52,512 nt of DNA. It comes from Deltaproteobacteria bacterium. GTDB taxonomy: Bacteria > Desulfobacterota > Syntrophia > Syntrophales > Smithellaceae. Every line of letters starts with the position of its first letter. The first letter of the stretch is position 1. Under the pieces are notes generated by a model. That model saw only the letters and a list, made by a program, of their open reading frames with translations. It was not told where the DNA came from and did not search any database. Positions 1 through 6,204 of this stretch are shown here, in pieces. The position numbers and the translations under genes were made by a program. The DNA lies in NCBI GenBank assembly GCA_025361065.1, contig JANYAY010000180.1, forward strand, positions 1 through 52,512, in the 5' to 3' direction.

Positions 1-111
1 CGTATGAATATGACTTGTATCGGGCCACGGCAAAACCTCAGGTATGGATTCAAATGTGATGAGTATTCCTATAATAGATTGCCGGTATTGTTCAAGTGTT
101 TTAAATGTCAA
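1..111 (-). CDS. Possible partial ORF running off the left edge
   Basis: An open frame of 37 codons on the minus strand starts at a TTG (109-111) just after the attC-like site and has no stop before the window edge. The translation (starting LTFKTLEQYRQS) looks protein-like, but I do not recognise the family. The opposite strand is also open here, so coding is not proven. If real, it would follow the antitoxin pseudogene and attC-like element in the same direction. Confidence 0.2.
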   Translation of the reverse strand, partial: MTFKTLEQYRQSIIGILITFESIPEVLPWPDTSHIHT

Positions 112-129
112 AACTGACTTTTTCTACAG

Positions 130-193
130 GTTCAACGTAAAGCTCACGGGGCGGCGTGCGTGCGCACCGATCCGGTGAAGCGCTGGGTTATCC
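130..193 (-). other. attC-like imperfect palindrome
   Basis: Read on the minus strand, this 64-bp element begins GGATAAC and ends GTTGAAC. The end matches the integron core consensus GTTRRRY; the start keeps only the AAC of RYYYAAC. Between them are imperfect inverted arms, GCTTCACCGG and CCCCGTGAGC, which pair with an unpaired T and a C-C mismatch, like the extrahelical bases of attC sites. The TAA of the preceding antitoxin's restored frame lies inside the first core box, as in gene cassettes. No integrase and no second attC site were seen, so this is a candidate only. Confidence 0.35.
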
Positions 194-459
194 GGTCTTG
201 ATTTTTATATCACCTTCTATGTAACGGTGAATGATGCCGGAATGAGCGTTTGGTATGGCATACCCATCTCCATAGCTTTTTTTTGAATACCAATAAAGTC
301 ATGGTCATACAGACGAATCGTTATACGCTTGTCTTTTTTAAGAGTGCTATTTGCCGCTGCTTTAATCGATTCTATTTCTTTTTTTGATGGTGTGGCGAGC
401 TTCATCTTCCCTTTTTCTAAAGCATTAAGAATATCTTTTTCTTCTTTATCGTATTTCAT
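188..459 (-). pseudogene. Frameshifted CopG/COG5304-type antitoxin
   Basis: The readable frame (217-459) gives an 80-residue protein with the ribbon-helix-helix-type core KRITIRLYDHDFIGIQKKA and the hallmark MPYQTLI, then ends in an unrelated tail PASFTVT. Moving one base after MPYQTLI (near 239-243) restores the expected end, GIIHRYIEGDIKIKTG, with a TAA at 188-190. A single lost base, for instance one T in an ATT-TCC context, explains this. Such antitoxins repress their operon and neutralise a BrnT- or RelE-like toxin; no toxin gene is visible beside it. An AGGAG-like ribosome binding site precedes the ATG. It could also be a sequencing error. Confidence 0.7.
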
Positions 460-585
460 TTTGATTCTCCTGTTCTTCTTTATAAATCTTTGTTGCTTTC
501 CTGCTGGGTATTATTGTTTTCAGAAGAATGTAATCTTTTTCAACTACATACGGAACGATATATTAAATGGAACCGTCCCCATTTA

Positions 586-864
586 TTACGCGCCAAGGAA
601 AAACCCAAAATCATACCAACCACCGGAATTTGGGAATGCGTAAATTCAGTGATCAGTGAAAAAGCTTCCGATTAAACTAAAAAGGATCGTGAAGCCGTGA
701 AACAATCCAGACCAGAAGCCCGGTGGATCGAATGATTGCGGCGGAGGCTGCGTCGCACAAGCTGACAAGATGACGGCAAATATCAACAGGCATGCGAACG
801 CACAGACACGCATCATTATTACAGTGTAGCGTCGATTCACCATCTCTTCTTTCCCCCAATGCAA
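586..864 (-). pseudogene. Small lipoprotein gene with in-frame TGA
   Basis: A 72-codon frame begins with a lipoprotein signal: a hydrophobic run CAFACLLIFAVI followed by the lipobox LSAC. It continues QPPPQSFDPPGFWSGLFHGF and stops at a TGA (646-648). Reading through the TGA, the same frame continues IYAFPNSGGWYDFGFFLGA to TAA at 586-588. From memory this restores the usual end of a small conserved lipoprotein family of unknown function, where Arg is normal at the stop position, so CGA to TGA is the likely change. The start is uncertain: ATGs at codons 1, 8, 17 and 18. It would be inner- or outer-membrane anchored. Confidence 0.6.
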
Positions 865-1077
865 AAATTACTATACCCAATTCTCTTTTTCCAAAATTCT
901 GTACAAGATTAAATCATTACAATAAAAATGTAAATATAAAAAAGTGCCAAAAAATCAATAAGAAATGAACTTTTACTACGGGGTATTTTGTGGTAATGAG
1001 GACTAAGAAAAGCCCATTAGATGCTTTGTTCCGTTCTGCCAAAACAACTTCGGCAAAAACCAAGAAGGCTGATTATA

Positions 1078-1182
1078 ATGACTAAAAAAACCAAACCGGT
1101 CGAAATAGATTTCAATGCCGAATTCCAGCGGGCGCTGGCATTGATGGAAGATACGCAAAACAATATCCTGATTCCCGGTTGA
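1078..1182 (+). pseudogene. 5' remnant of the PIF1-like helicase gene
   Basis: These 34 codons plus stop repeat the beginning of the intact helicase gene at 1873: MTKKTKPVEIDF, then EFQRALALMEDTQ and NILI, with only a few substitutions. The remnant ends in a premature TGA exactly where the intact copy enters its Walker A loop, and similarity fades within the next few bases. The DUF4160/DUF2442 pair lies between remnant and intact copy. This is a direct partial gene duplication flanking an inserted cassette. The short product would have no function. Confidence 0.8.
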
Positions 1183-1228
1183 GCGGGAAAGAGACGGTCA
1201 ATACCGCCATTTGCCAATTGGTCTTAAA

Positions 1229-1501
1229 TTACGCCGCTTTCGATGCATTGCGCGGCGCAGGAGCACCCTGCAAGAGGCCTTGAGTATTAATATCCTCGTC
1301 TATATCGGGCCAATGTATTCCGTAGCCTGCTCCGGCAATTTCCCATTTTGCTCTTTGCTCTTGTGTCGCATGCAATAGACGCGGGTACCAGGTTAGAGGA
1401 ACCGTTATAGTCCGTCCATCAAAAAGATCAACGCTTACTGCATCATCAGTAAAATGGACAGCTTTTACTCTTTCGCCTGCTTTAGGCTCCGAAATATTCA
1501 T
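1229..1501 (-). CDS. DUF2442 domain protein (antitoxin-like partner)
   Basis: The 90-residue product matches the DUF2442 pattern: VKAVHFTDDAVSVDLFDGRTITVPLTWYPRL in the N-terminal half (quoted here in pieces: AVHFTDDAVSVDL, then TVPLTWYPRL) and GIHWPDIDEDINTQGLL near residue 65. DUF2442 proteins are usually paired with DUF4160 partners, and the pair is regarded as toxin-antitoxin-like, though I know of no firm mechanism. It is the downstream gene of the pair and overlaps the DUF4160 gene by 20 bp, implying translational coupling. The C-terminus (GAPAPRNASKAA) is typical, so it appears intact. Confidence 0.8.
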   Translation of the reverse strand: MNISEPKAGERVKAVHFTDDAVSVDLFDGRTITVPLTWYPRLLHATQEQRAKWEIAGAGYGIHWPDIDEDINTQGLLQGAPAPRNASKAA

Positions 1502-1721
1502 TCCATGCCTCCATTAATTCTTTTTGATTCTCTGTAGTGAGCGCTTCCAACTTTCTTAATTCCGCAGCAGGAAATCCAAGGTTATATGACAGAGCAACAG
1601 GATTCAGCCAAAATTTAGCTGATAAAACATCACGGTCGATATGGATGTGTGGCGGTTCGTTCATATCATGGCTAACGAAATAGAATCTATAAGGCCCTGA
1701 TCTCAAAACCGTTGGGGACAT
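1482..1721 (-). CDS. DUF4160 domain protein (toxin-like partner)
   Basis: The 79-residue protein shows the DUF4160 signature: a strand pair GPYRFYFVSHD, the motif NEPPHIHIDR, then AKFWLNPVALSYNLGF and a C-terminal helix ending in EAWNEYFGA. A good ribosome binding site (GGAG in aaggagataaaag) precedes the ATG at 1719-1721. It is the first gene of a two-gene minus-strand unit with DUF2442. DUF4160 proteins are often listed with toxin-antitoxin modules in accessory DNA; the activity is unknown to me. The pair sits between two copies of the helicase 5' end, so it looks like an acquired unit. Confidence 0.8.
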   Translation of the reverse strand: MSPTVLRSGPYRFYFVSHDMNEPPHIHIDRDVLSAKFWLNPVALSYNLGFPAAELRKLEALTTENQKELMEAWNEYFGA

Positions 1722-1872
1722 CTTTTATCTCCTTATCTCCAGGGGCAAAATATCACAACTTTCCCATTCGCAAAAGGGAAATGTTCCATAACTTATGAGC
1801 TAATAACCGCTAACAGTGTTTTTCAGAATGTGATAGAAAGAAAAAAATCGGCAATGAAAAAGGTAAATATTA

Positions 1873-3444
1873 ATGACTAAAAAAACCAAACCGGTCGAAA
1901 TAGATTTTAATACCGAATTCCAGCGGGCGCTGGCATTGATGGAAGATACCCAAAAAAATATCCTGATTACCGGCCGCGCGGGTACTGGCAAATCAACGCT
2001 GCTGACATATTTCCGTGATCACACCAAAAAGAAAGTGGTGATTCTAGCCCCGACAGGCGTGGCGGCGGTCAATGTTTCCGGTCAGACGATTCATTCCTTT
2101 TTCCATTTCAAGCCCAGCGTAACGCCGGCAGCAATCAAAAAGAAAAAGAGCGCCGGAAAAGAAAAGACAACAATTTATAAAAAGCTCACGACAATTGTAA
2201 TTGATGAAGTGTCCATGGTGCGCGCCGATCTGCTCGACTGCATCGACAAATTTCTCCGCTTCAACGGACCTACGGAAAAGCAGCCCTTCGGCGGTGTGCA
2301 GATGATTTTTATCGGCGATCTGTACCAGCTGCCGCCGGTAGTCACTTCCACAGAGCGTGACATTTTCAAGACGCATTACGCCAGTCCTTATTTTTTCAGC
2401 GCCAAGGTTTTTGACCAGATGAATATGGAATTTCTGGAGCTGGAAAAAGTCTATCGCCAGAAGGATGATGAATTTGTCCGGCTGCTCAACACAATCCGCA
2501 ATAGATCCGTGACGGATGACGACCTCGCGCAATTTAACAAACGTTGCGACCCGCTGTTTGAAGCGCCGGCCGATACTTTTTATTTGTCGCTGACCAGCAC
2601 CAATGATCTGGCCGACACTATTAATAAAAAACGTCTGGCGGAACTGCCGGGAAAAATCTGGAAAGCCGCAGGAGAAATTGTCGGCGATTTCGGCAAGGAA
2701 TACCTGCCTACTACCGTGGATTTGCAACTGAAAAAGGGCGCGCAGATCATGCTGCTCAATAATGATTCCTTAGGCCAGTGGATCAACGGCACCATCGGCA
2801 AAATCAAAAAGTTTGAAAAAGACGATGACGATGAAGATGTGATTGTGGCCGAACTGGACAACGGCGATACGGCGCGCATTTCTCCCTATACCTGGAAAAT
2901 CTACCGGTTCTTTGTGAAAAATGAGGAGTTGCGCTCTGAAGAAGTCGGCTCATTCACCCAGTATCCGGTGCGTTTGGCTTTTGCGGTGACCATTCATAAG
3001 AGCCAGGGGAAAACCTTCGAAAATGTGGTCATCGATGTGGGACGCGGCACGTTTGCCCACGGACAGATGTATGTCGCGCTATCGCGCTGCACCACTTTAG
3101 GTGGCATTGTGCTCAAACAGCCATTGAAGAAAAATCACATTATGATGGACTGGCAGGTGGTGAAGTTTCTTACGGGCATTCAGTATGCCCAGGCCGCCAG
3201 AACTTTCAGCCGCGAAGACAAACAGAAAATGATCGAGCAGGCGATTAGCGAAAAGACAAATATCGAAATCCTCTACCTCAAGGGGCAGGATGAAAAATCG
3301 CGCAGAGTAATCCGCCCGCTGCGAATCGGCGAAATGGAATATAAAGGCTATCCCTACCTGGGATTGGATGCTTTCTGCGTCACTCGAGGGGAGAAGCGCC
3401 GGTTCAATGTAGATCGTATCCTCGAAATCAGTACGCCGGAATAA
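1873..3444 (+). CDS. PIF1-like superfamily 1 helicase with C-terminal WYL domain
   Basis: The 523-residue protein is a 5'-to-3' DNA helicase of the PIF1/RecD branch. Walker A GRAGTGKST is at residues 34-42, Walker B VIDEVSM near 109-115, motif III GDLYQLPPV follows, and the motif V/VI region reads TIHKSQGKTFENVVID then ALSRCTT. The last ~70 residues (IEILYLKG...VIRPLRIG...KRRFNVDRILEI) form a WYL-like ligand-sensing domain, a fusion known from the Thermotoga elfii Pif1 protein. Start ATG at 1873 has only a weak AAGG site upstream. The gene's 5' end also exists as a remnant at 1078. Likely roles are unwinding of DNA-repair or replication intermediates. Confidence 0.88.
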   Translation: MTKKTKPVEIDFNTEFQRALALMEDTQKNILITGRAGTGKSTLLTYFRDHTKKKVVILAPTGVAAVNVSGQTIHSFFHFKPSVTPAAIKKKKSAGKEKTTIYKKLTTIVIDEVSMVRADLLDCIDKFLRFNGPTEKQPFGGVQMIFIGDLYQLPPVVTSTERDIFKTHYASPYFFSAKVFDQMNMEFLELEKVYRQKDDEFVRLLNTIRNRSVTDDDLAQFNKRCDPLFEAPADTFYLSLTSTNDLADTINKKRLAELPGKIWKAAGEIVGDFGKEYLPTTVDLQLKKGAQIMLLNNDSLGQWINGTIGKIKKFEKDDDDEDVIVAELDNGDTARISPYTWKIYRFFVKNEELRSEEVGSFTQYPVRLAFAVTIHKSQGKTFENVVIDVGRGTFAHGQMYVALSRCTTLGGIVLKQPLKKNHIMMDWQVVKFLTGIQYAQAARTFSREDKQKMIEQAISEKTNIEILYLKGQDEKSRRVIRPLRIGEMEYKGYPYLGLDAFCVTRGEKRRFNVDRILEISTPE

Positions 3445-3787
3445 TTCCCATTCTAAATCCAAGCACTATCTTTGTTGTTGTAAGGCCTGCCCCGGAGCAG
3501 GCCGGGGTCGGCTTCCTCAAAGTATAAACCTAATAACCTGAAGGTCACTCGAGGTCACGCGTAAGTAATACGATACGCCGGGTGCCTGCCCGGCGAATGA
3601 GACTGTATCGTAATTACCGTTTCGTCATTCCGTGCAAGCGAAGCGCGACACGGAATCCAGTATTATCATTAAGTTCTGGATGCCGATTTTCATCGGCATG
3701 ACACTATTGATAGCCCTTTTGCTATTATGGAACAGCCTCGACTGCCGGGAAGTCTTCTCCTCGCCGCCGCAATATCATCTTTGATTT
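3441..3787 (+). repeat. Dispersed intergenic repeat, long copy
   Basis: This gene-free stretch is a copy of an imperfect dispersed element that recurs inverted at 28791-28932. Shared parts are the left end (ATTCCCATTC...AAATC.AAGC), a palindrome CCTGCCCCGG/CAGGCCGGGG, the stretch TCCTCAA.GTAT, and the right end CGCCGCNNTATCATCT. The copy here carries about 200 extra bases inside. They hold inverted repeats: TACGATAC/GTATCGTA (3569-3576 and 3605-3612), ATTCCGTG/CACGGAAT (3627-3656) and ATGCCGA/TCGGCAT (3680-3699). The copy begins at the helicase stop codon. No protein is encoded in it. Confidence 0.65.
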
Positions 3788-3811
3788 AAAACTTGCGTAA
3801 TCTATAAGTGG

Positions 3812-4384
3812 TTATGCTAATTTTTTCATCAGCCAGGCCATATTTTCGCCCAGGGTTTTCATCGTTGCCATGCCTTCCTCATCTTTCAGCACATCACCGG
3901 GATCTCTGCCGATACCTATACTCCAGTAACTGGCTCCGGGCATGACCATCTGCATGTAATGAAGAAACAGATTCATGGAATTGAAGGCGGGAATTGCTCC
4001 GGCCCGCCGGACAGCAACAACCGAAGCTCCTACCTTTCGTTTGAACATGTAATCGTTGGCACGGGCCACAAAACCGCAACGTTCGATAAATGCCCGCATG
4101 CCCGCGGAGACATCGGAAAAGTAAGTGGGTGAACCCAAAAGTATGCCGTCAGCGCCTTCCATTTTTTCTATGATGTCATTTAATTTATCTTTTTTGACAA
4201 CACAACGACGATCCTTATTCTGGTAACACTTGTAACAGGCTATGCATCCGGCTATTGGTTGTCCTGCCATCTGGATCAGTTCGGTACTGATGCCTTCCTT
4301 TTTGAGTTCATCTAAAACTAAATTGAGCAGTATTGCGGTGTTGCCATCTTTTCTCGCACTGCTGTTTAATGCTACAACATTCAT
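3812..4384 (-). CDS. Flavodoxin family / NADPH-dependent FMN reductase-like protein
   Basis: The 190-residue protein has the flavodoxin-like fold of iron-sulfur flavoprotein/FMN-reductase relatives: N-terminal phosphate loop NSSARKDGNTA (residues 7-17), the cysteine motif CIACYKCYQNKDRRC, and the FMN-binding LLGSPTYFSDVSAGMRAFIER. It likely moves electrons between NAD(P)H and FMN or reduces small acceptors in the cytoplasm. The cysteine spacing differs from the classical four-Cys cluster of archaeal Isf, so cluster binding is uncertain. I chose ATG 4382-4384 because a strong AAGGAGG lies just upstream; a longer frame to 4525 lacks support. It stands alone between a repeat and the HigBA pair. 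Confidence 0.8.
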   Translation of the reverse strand: MNVVALNSSARKDGNTAILLNLVLDELKKEGISTELIQMAGQPIAGCIACYKCYQNKDRRCVVKKDKLNDIIEKMEGADGILLGSPTYFSDVSAGMRAFIERCGFVARANDYMFKRKVGASVVAVRRAGAIPAFNSMNLFLHYMQMVMPGASYWSIGIGRDPGDVLKDEEGMATMKTLGENMAWLMKKLA

Positions 4385-4406
4385 AATTTTCCTCCTTATT
4401 CCATTT

Positions 4407-4706
4407 CTAATGGTGCTGACCTGTTTTAAAATCAATGACGATTTCCTTACCAAGAGCATAAGCAATTCGCCCGAGAAGTTCAAGAGAGGGAATTCTGAAA
4501 TCAGAACCTCTTTCCAATCTGGCAATTACCGGTTGCGTTGTATGTGCTTTTTGAGCAAGTTCTGATTGGGTCAATCCCTGTCTTTGCCGCAATTCAACCA
4601 CTGTGCAGGCAATACTGTTGATTATCCGCTCTTTTTCGTATAAAATTGCAAAATCTTTATCTTTTAATTCTTCCGAAATCGCTTCTTTCAATGTAATCGG
4701 CGTCAC
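4407..4706 (-). CDS. higA: HigA-like XRE family antitoxin
   Basis: This ~99-residue protein carries a helix-turn-helix of the XRE type near residues 40-70 (LRQRQGLTQSELAQKA, then TQPVIARLERG). It is the second gene of a toxin-first pair, the order typical of higBA, and overlaps the toxin by about 50 bp. I prefer the GTG at 4704-4706, with GGAGG nine bases upstream; a TTG at 4710-4712 is also possible but sits too close to it. It should bind and neutralise the upstream toxin and repress the operon, probably at the inverted repeat around 5059-5076. Confidence 0.85.
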   Translation of the reverse strand: MTPITLKEAISEELKDKDFAILYEKERIINSIACTVVELRQRQGLTQSELAQKAHTTQPVIARLERGSDFRIPSLELLGRIAYALGKEIVIDFKTGQHH

Positions 4707-5037
4707 TATCAAGTACCTCCTTTAATCGTTTCATGGCTGTTTTAATTTCCCTCTCCGGTGCTTTTTGCGATTGCTTTTTATACGCATGAAGTAAAACAAG
4801 CGTGCTTTCCTGAGTGGTGACATAGAAAATCCGATAGCCACCGGAAACAGTCCTTATTTTAATCTCCCAAAGTTTTCCTTCAATATGACGAAATTCGACT
4901 CTCGGCGTATCGAAACCAAGCAATTCGATGCTTTCAAGACAACCGAATATTTTAGCCCGGTCAGACCTATCAAGGGTTTTGATGACTTCCAGAGCTGGAC
5001 TTTTCCCGTCTGCAGCTTCATAGAATATTAGCTTCAT
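4657..5037 (-). CDS. higB: HigB/RelE-like toxin (phage Gp49-like family)
   Basis: The 126-residue protein fits the Gp49-like RelE superfamily of mRNA interferases: KLIFYEAADGKSPALEVIKTL at the N-terminus (shown by FYEAADGKSPALE), then FRHIEGKLWEIKIR, GGYRIFYV and LLHAYKKQSQKAPEREI, which hold the usual basic residues. Such toxins cleave mRNA on the ribosome. It is transcribed first, with the antitoxin overlapping its 3' end. The C-terminal ~20 residues (LDSDADYIERSDFGRIKR) overlap the antitoxin start. A promoter with an operator-like palindrome lies directly upstream. It appears intact. Confidence 0.85.
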   Translation of the reverse strand: MKLIFYEAADGKSPALEVIKTLDRSDRAKIFGCLESIELLGFDTPRVEFRHIEGKLWEIKIRTVSGGYRIFYVTTQESTLVLLHAYKKQSQKAPEREIKTAMKRLKEVLDSDADYIERSDFGRIKR

Positions 5038-5054
5038 AAATGCTTCCTGTTAAA

Positions 5055-5083
5055 ATCCTATATCCATACGGATATAATGTCAA
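5055..5083 (-). promoter_or_regulatory. higBA promoter with operator palindrome in the spacer
   Basis: On the minus strand a -35 TTGACA (5078-5083) and a -10 TAGGAT (5055-5060) are separated by 17 bases. The spacer and box edges hold the inverted repeat TATATCC-ATAC-GGATATA (5059-5076). The toxin ATG lies about 18 bases past the -10. This layout suggests that the HigA antitoxin blocks RNA polymerase directly. Confidence 0.6.
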
Positions 5084-5149
5084 GGAAATGATTAGGACAT
5101 CCCATTGAAAACCTCACAGAAATGTCTGTCAGCATCAAATAGAAATGTC

Positions 5150-5177
5150 TTGACAAATAGACCAAGTTGAATAAGAT
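5150..5177 (+). promoter_or_regulatory. Predicted sigma-70 promoter for tRNA-Gly
   Basis: TTGACA at 5150-5155 and TAAGAT at 5172-5177 are spaced by 16 bases. Transcription would start about 65 bases before the tRNA and could continue into the rimP operon. Confidence 0.45.
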
Positions 5178-5248
5178 TCCCACACCAAATTGTGTTCATT
5201 GTGTCACATCGTTTTCGTAAATCACATGAACGTACAGGTTGTACATGA

Positions 5249-5323
5249 GCGGGCGTAATTCAGTGGTAGAATGTCAGCTTCCCAAGCTGGACGTCGCCGG
5301 TTCGAGCCCGGTCGCCCGCTCCA
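5249..5323 (+). tRNA. tRNA-Gly (anticodon CCC)
   Basis: A complete cloverleaf can be read. The acceptor stem is GCGGGCG with CGCCCGC (5249-5255 and 5313-5319), the discriminator is T, and CCA is encoded at 5321-5323. The D arm contains TTCAGTGGTAGAA, the T arm has GCCGG-TTCGAGC-CCGG, and the anticodon loop TTCCCAA sits on a TCAGC/GCTGG stem, giving anticodon CCC, which reads GGG. It lies upstream of rimP, recalling the tRNA-rimP-nusA order of other proteobacteria. Confidence 0.93.
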
Positions 5324-5460
5324 ATAATGAGCCAAAAACTTTAGAAGAGAAGCGCACTAAAGTTTGATGAACGAATTATCCCGCGTAAGCGGGGTTAATG
5401 AAGCCGATTTTAGAAGCAGCGTAGCGGAATTTATCGGTCGAATTATCCCGCACTGAGGAT

Positions 5461-5495
5461 GGTATAAATTACCAGCGCGCTTGGGAATTTATACC
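5461..5495 (+). other. Stem-loop in the tRNA-rimP leader
   Basis: In the 275-base stretch between the tRNA and the rimP attenuator, GGTATAAATT (5461-5470) and AATTTATACC (5486-5495) form a perfect 10-bp stem. The same stretch has two copies of CGAATTATCCCGC (near 5372 and 5444), the first within a small palindrome CCCGC-GTAA-GCGGG. These may be processing signals after the tRNA or repeat debris. No gene was seen here. Confidence 0.45.
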
Positions 5496-5598
5496 CTGAT
5501 TAATAAGCCCGGCCAAGTCTTGGTTGCAGCATTTTTTTCTTGCAATGCCAGTTTTAGTATGCTAGCTAACACCAAACCATCGCTTTCTGTGTATATCG

Positions 5599-5626
5599 AG
5601 TGGGCTTTTGCCCACTTTTTTATTTT
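5599..5626 (+). terminator. Attenuator-like terminator just before rimP
   Basis: AGTGGGC-TTTT-GCCCACT is followed by a T-rich run (5616-5626). The U-tract ends only about 10 bases before the rimP ATG, so the hairpin covers the place where a ribosome binding site should be. It may terminate the tRNA transcript and control read-through into rimP-nusA-infB. Terminator-like leaders ahead of rimP are known in other bacteria. Confidence 0.75.
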
Positions 5627-5636
5627 CTGAGCCATT

Positions 5637-6107
5637 ATGTTAGATGATTTAAAGGAAAAAGTAAGACAGCTTGCCGAACCGGTTGTTGCAGCGGAAGGAA
5701 TGGAGTTGATCCATGTCGAATGCCTCAAAATGCAGGCGCGCTGGATCATCAGGCTCTTTTTGGATAAGGAAACTGCTGTTACGCTTGATGATTGCACTAC
5801 GGTCAGCAATCAACTCGGAGATATCTTTGATATAAATGATCTGGTTAATAGTCAGTACACGCTGGAGGTTTCTTCTCCCGGTTTTGACCGGCCGATCTCA
5901 CGCGATCAGGATTTTGTGAAATATAAGGGTTCGCAAGTAAATATCAAAACAAGCTTAAAAATTGATGGGGTAAAAAGTTTTCACGGTCATCTTATTGATT
6001 TTATAGAAGAAAACGGTCGGAAAGTGATTGTTGTAGAAGTTTCCGGTAAAAATTACCGGATTCCCAAAGCTGAAGTTATCAAAGCTAACCTGGCCGATAC
6101 CGGATAA
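5637..6107 (+). CDS. rimP: Ribosome maturation factor RimP
   Basis: The 156-residue protein has both RimP domains. The N-terminal part shows AEGMELIHVECL, WIIRLFLDKE and TVSNQLGDIFD, with the signature YTLEVSSPGFDRP near residue 80. The C-terminal SH3-like barrel covers about residues 90-152. RimP helps assemble the 30S subunit in the cytoplasm. It is the first protein gene of the transcription/translation operon and is followed by nusA after about 100 bp. The ATG at 5637 has no clear Shine-Dalgarno sequence because the terminator hairpin occupies the upstream region, so its expression is probably regulated through that structure. Confidence 0.95.
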   Translation: MLDDLKEKVRQLAEPVVAAEGMELIHVECLKMQARWIIRLFLDKETAVTLDDCTTVSNQLGDIFDINDLVNSQYTLEVSSPGFDRPISRDQDFVKYKGSQVNIKTSLKIDGVKSFHGHLIDFIEENGRKVIVVEVSGKNYRIPKAEVIKANLADTG

Positions 6108-6204
6108 ATAAATTGTGACAGTTTTTGTTTGTGATTTTCGGAATTAATGCCGTCAGGCTGAAATTTTGTTTTATCTCAGCGAAGAAAGAGGGAGGAATTT
6201 GTAA

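Noticed and set aside
646-648. TGA in the lipoprotein read as selenocysteine
   Set aside because: The family appears to have Arg there, no selenocysteine element was seen, and neighbouring genes are also decayed, so a nonsense change is simpler.
2044-2727. A 227-codon open frame on the minus strand
   Set aside because: It lies fully antisense to the PIF1-like helicase, has no ribosome site and reads as unrelated Cys/His-rich sequence typical of a shadow frame.
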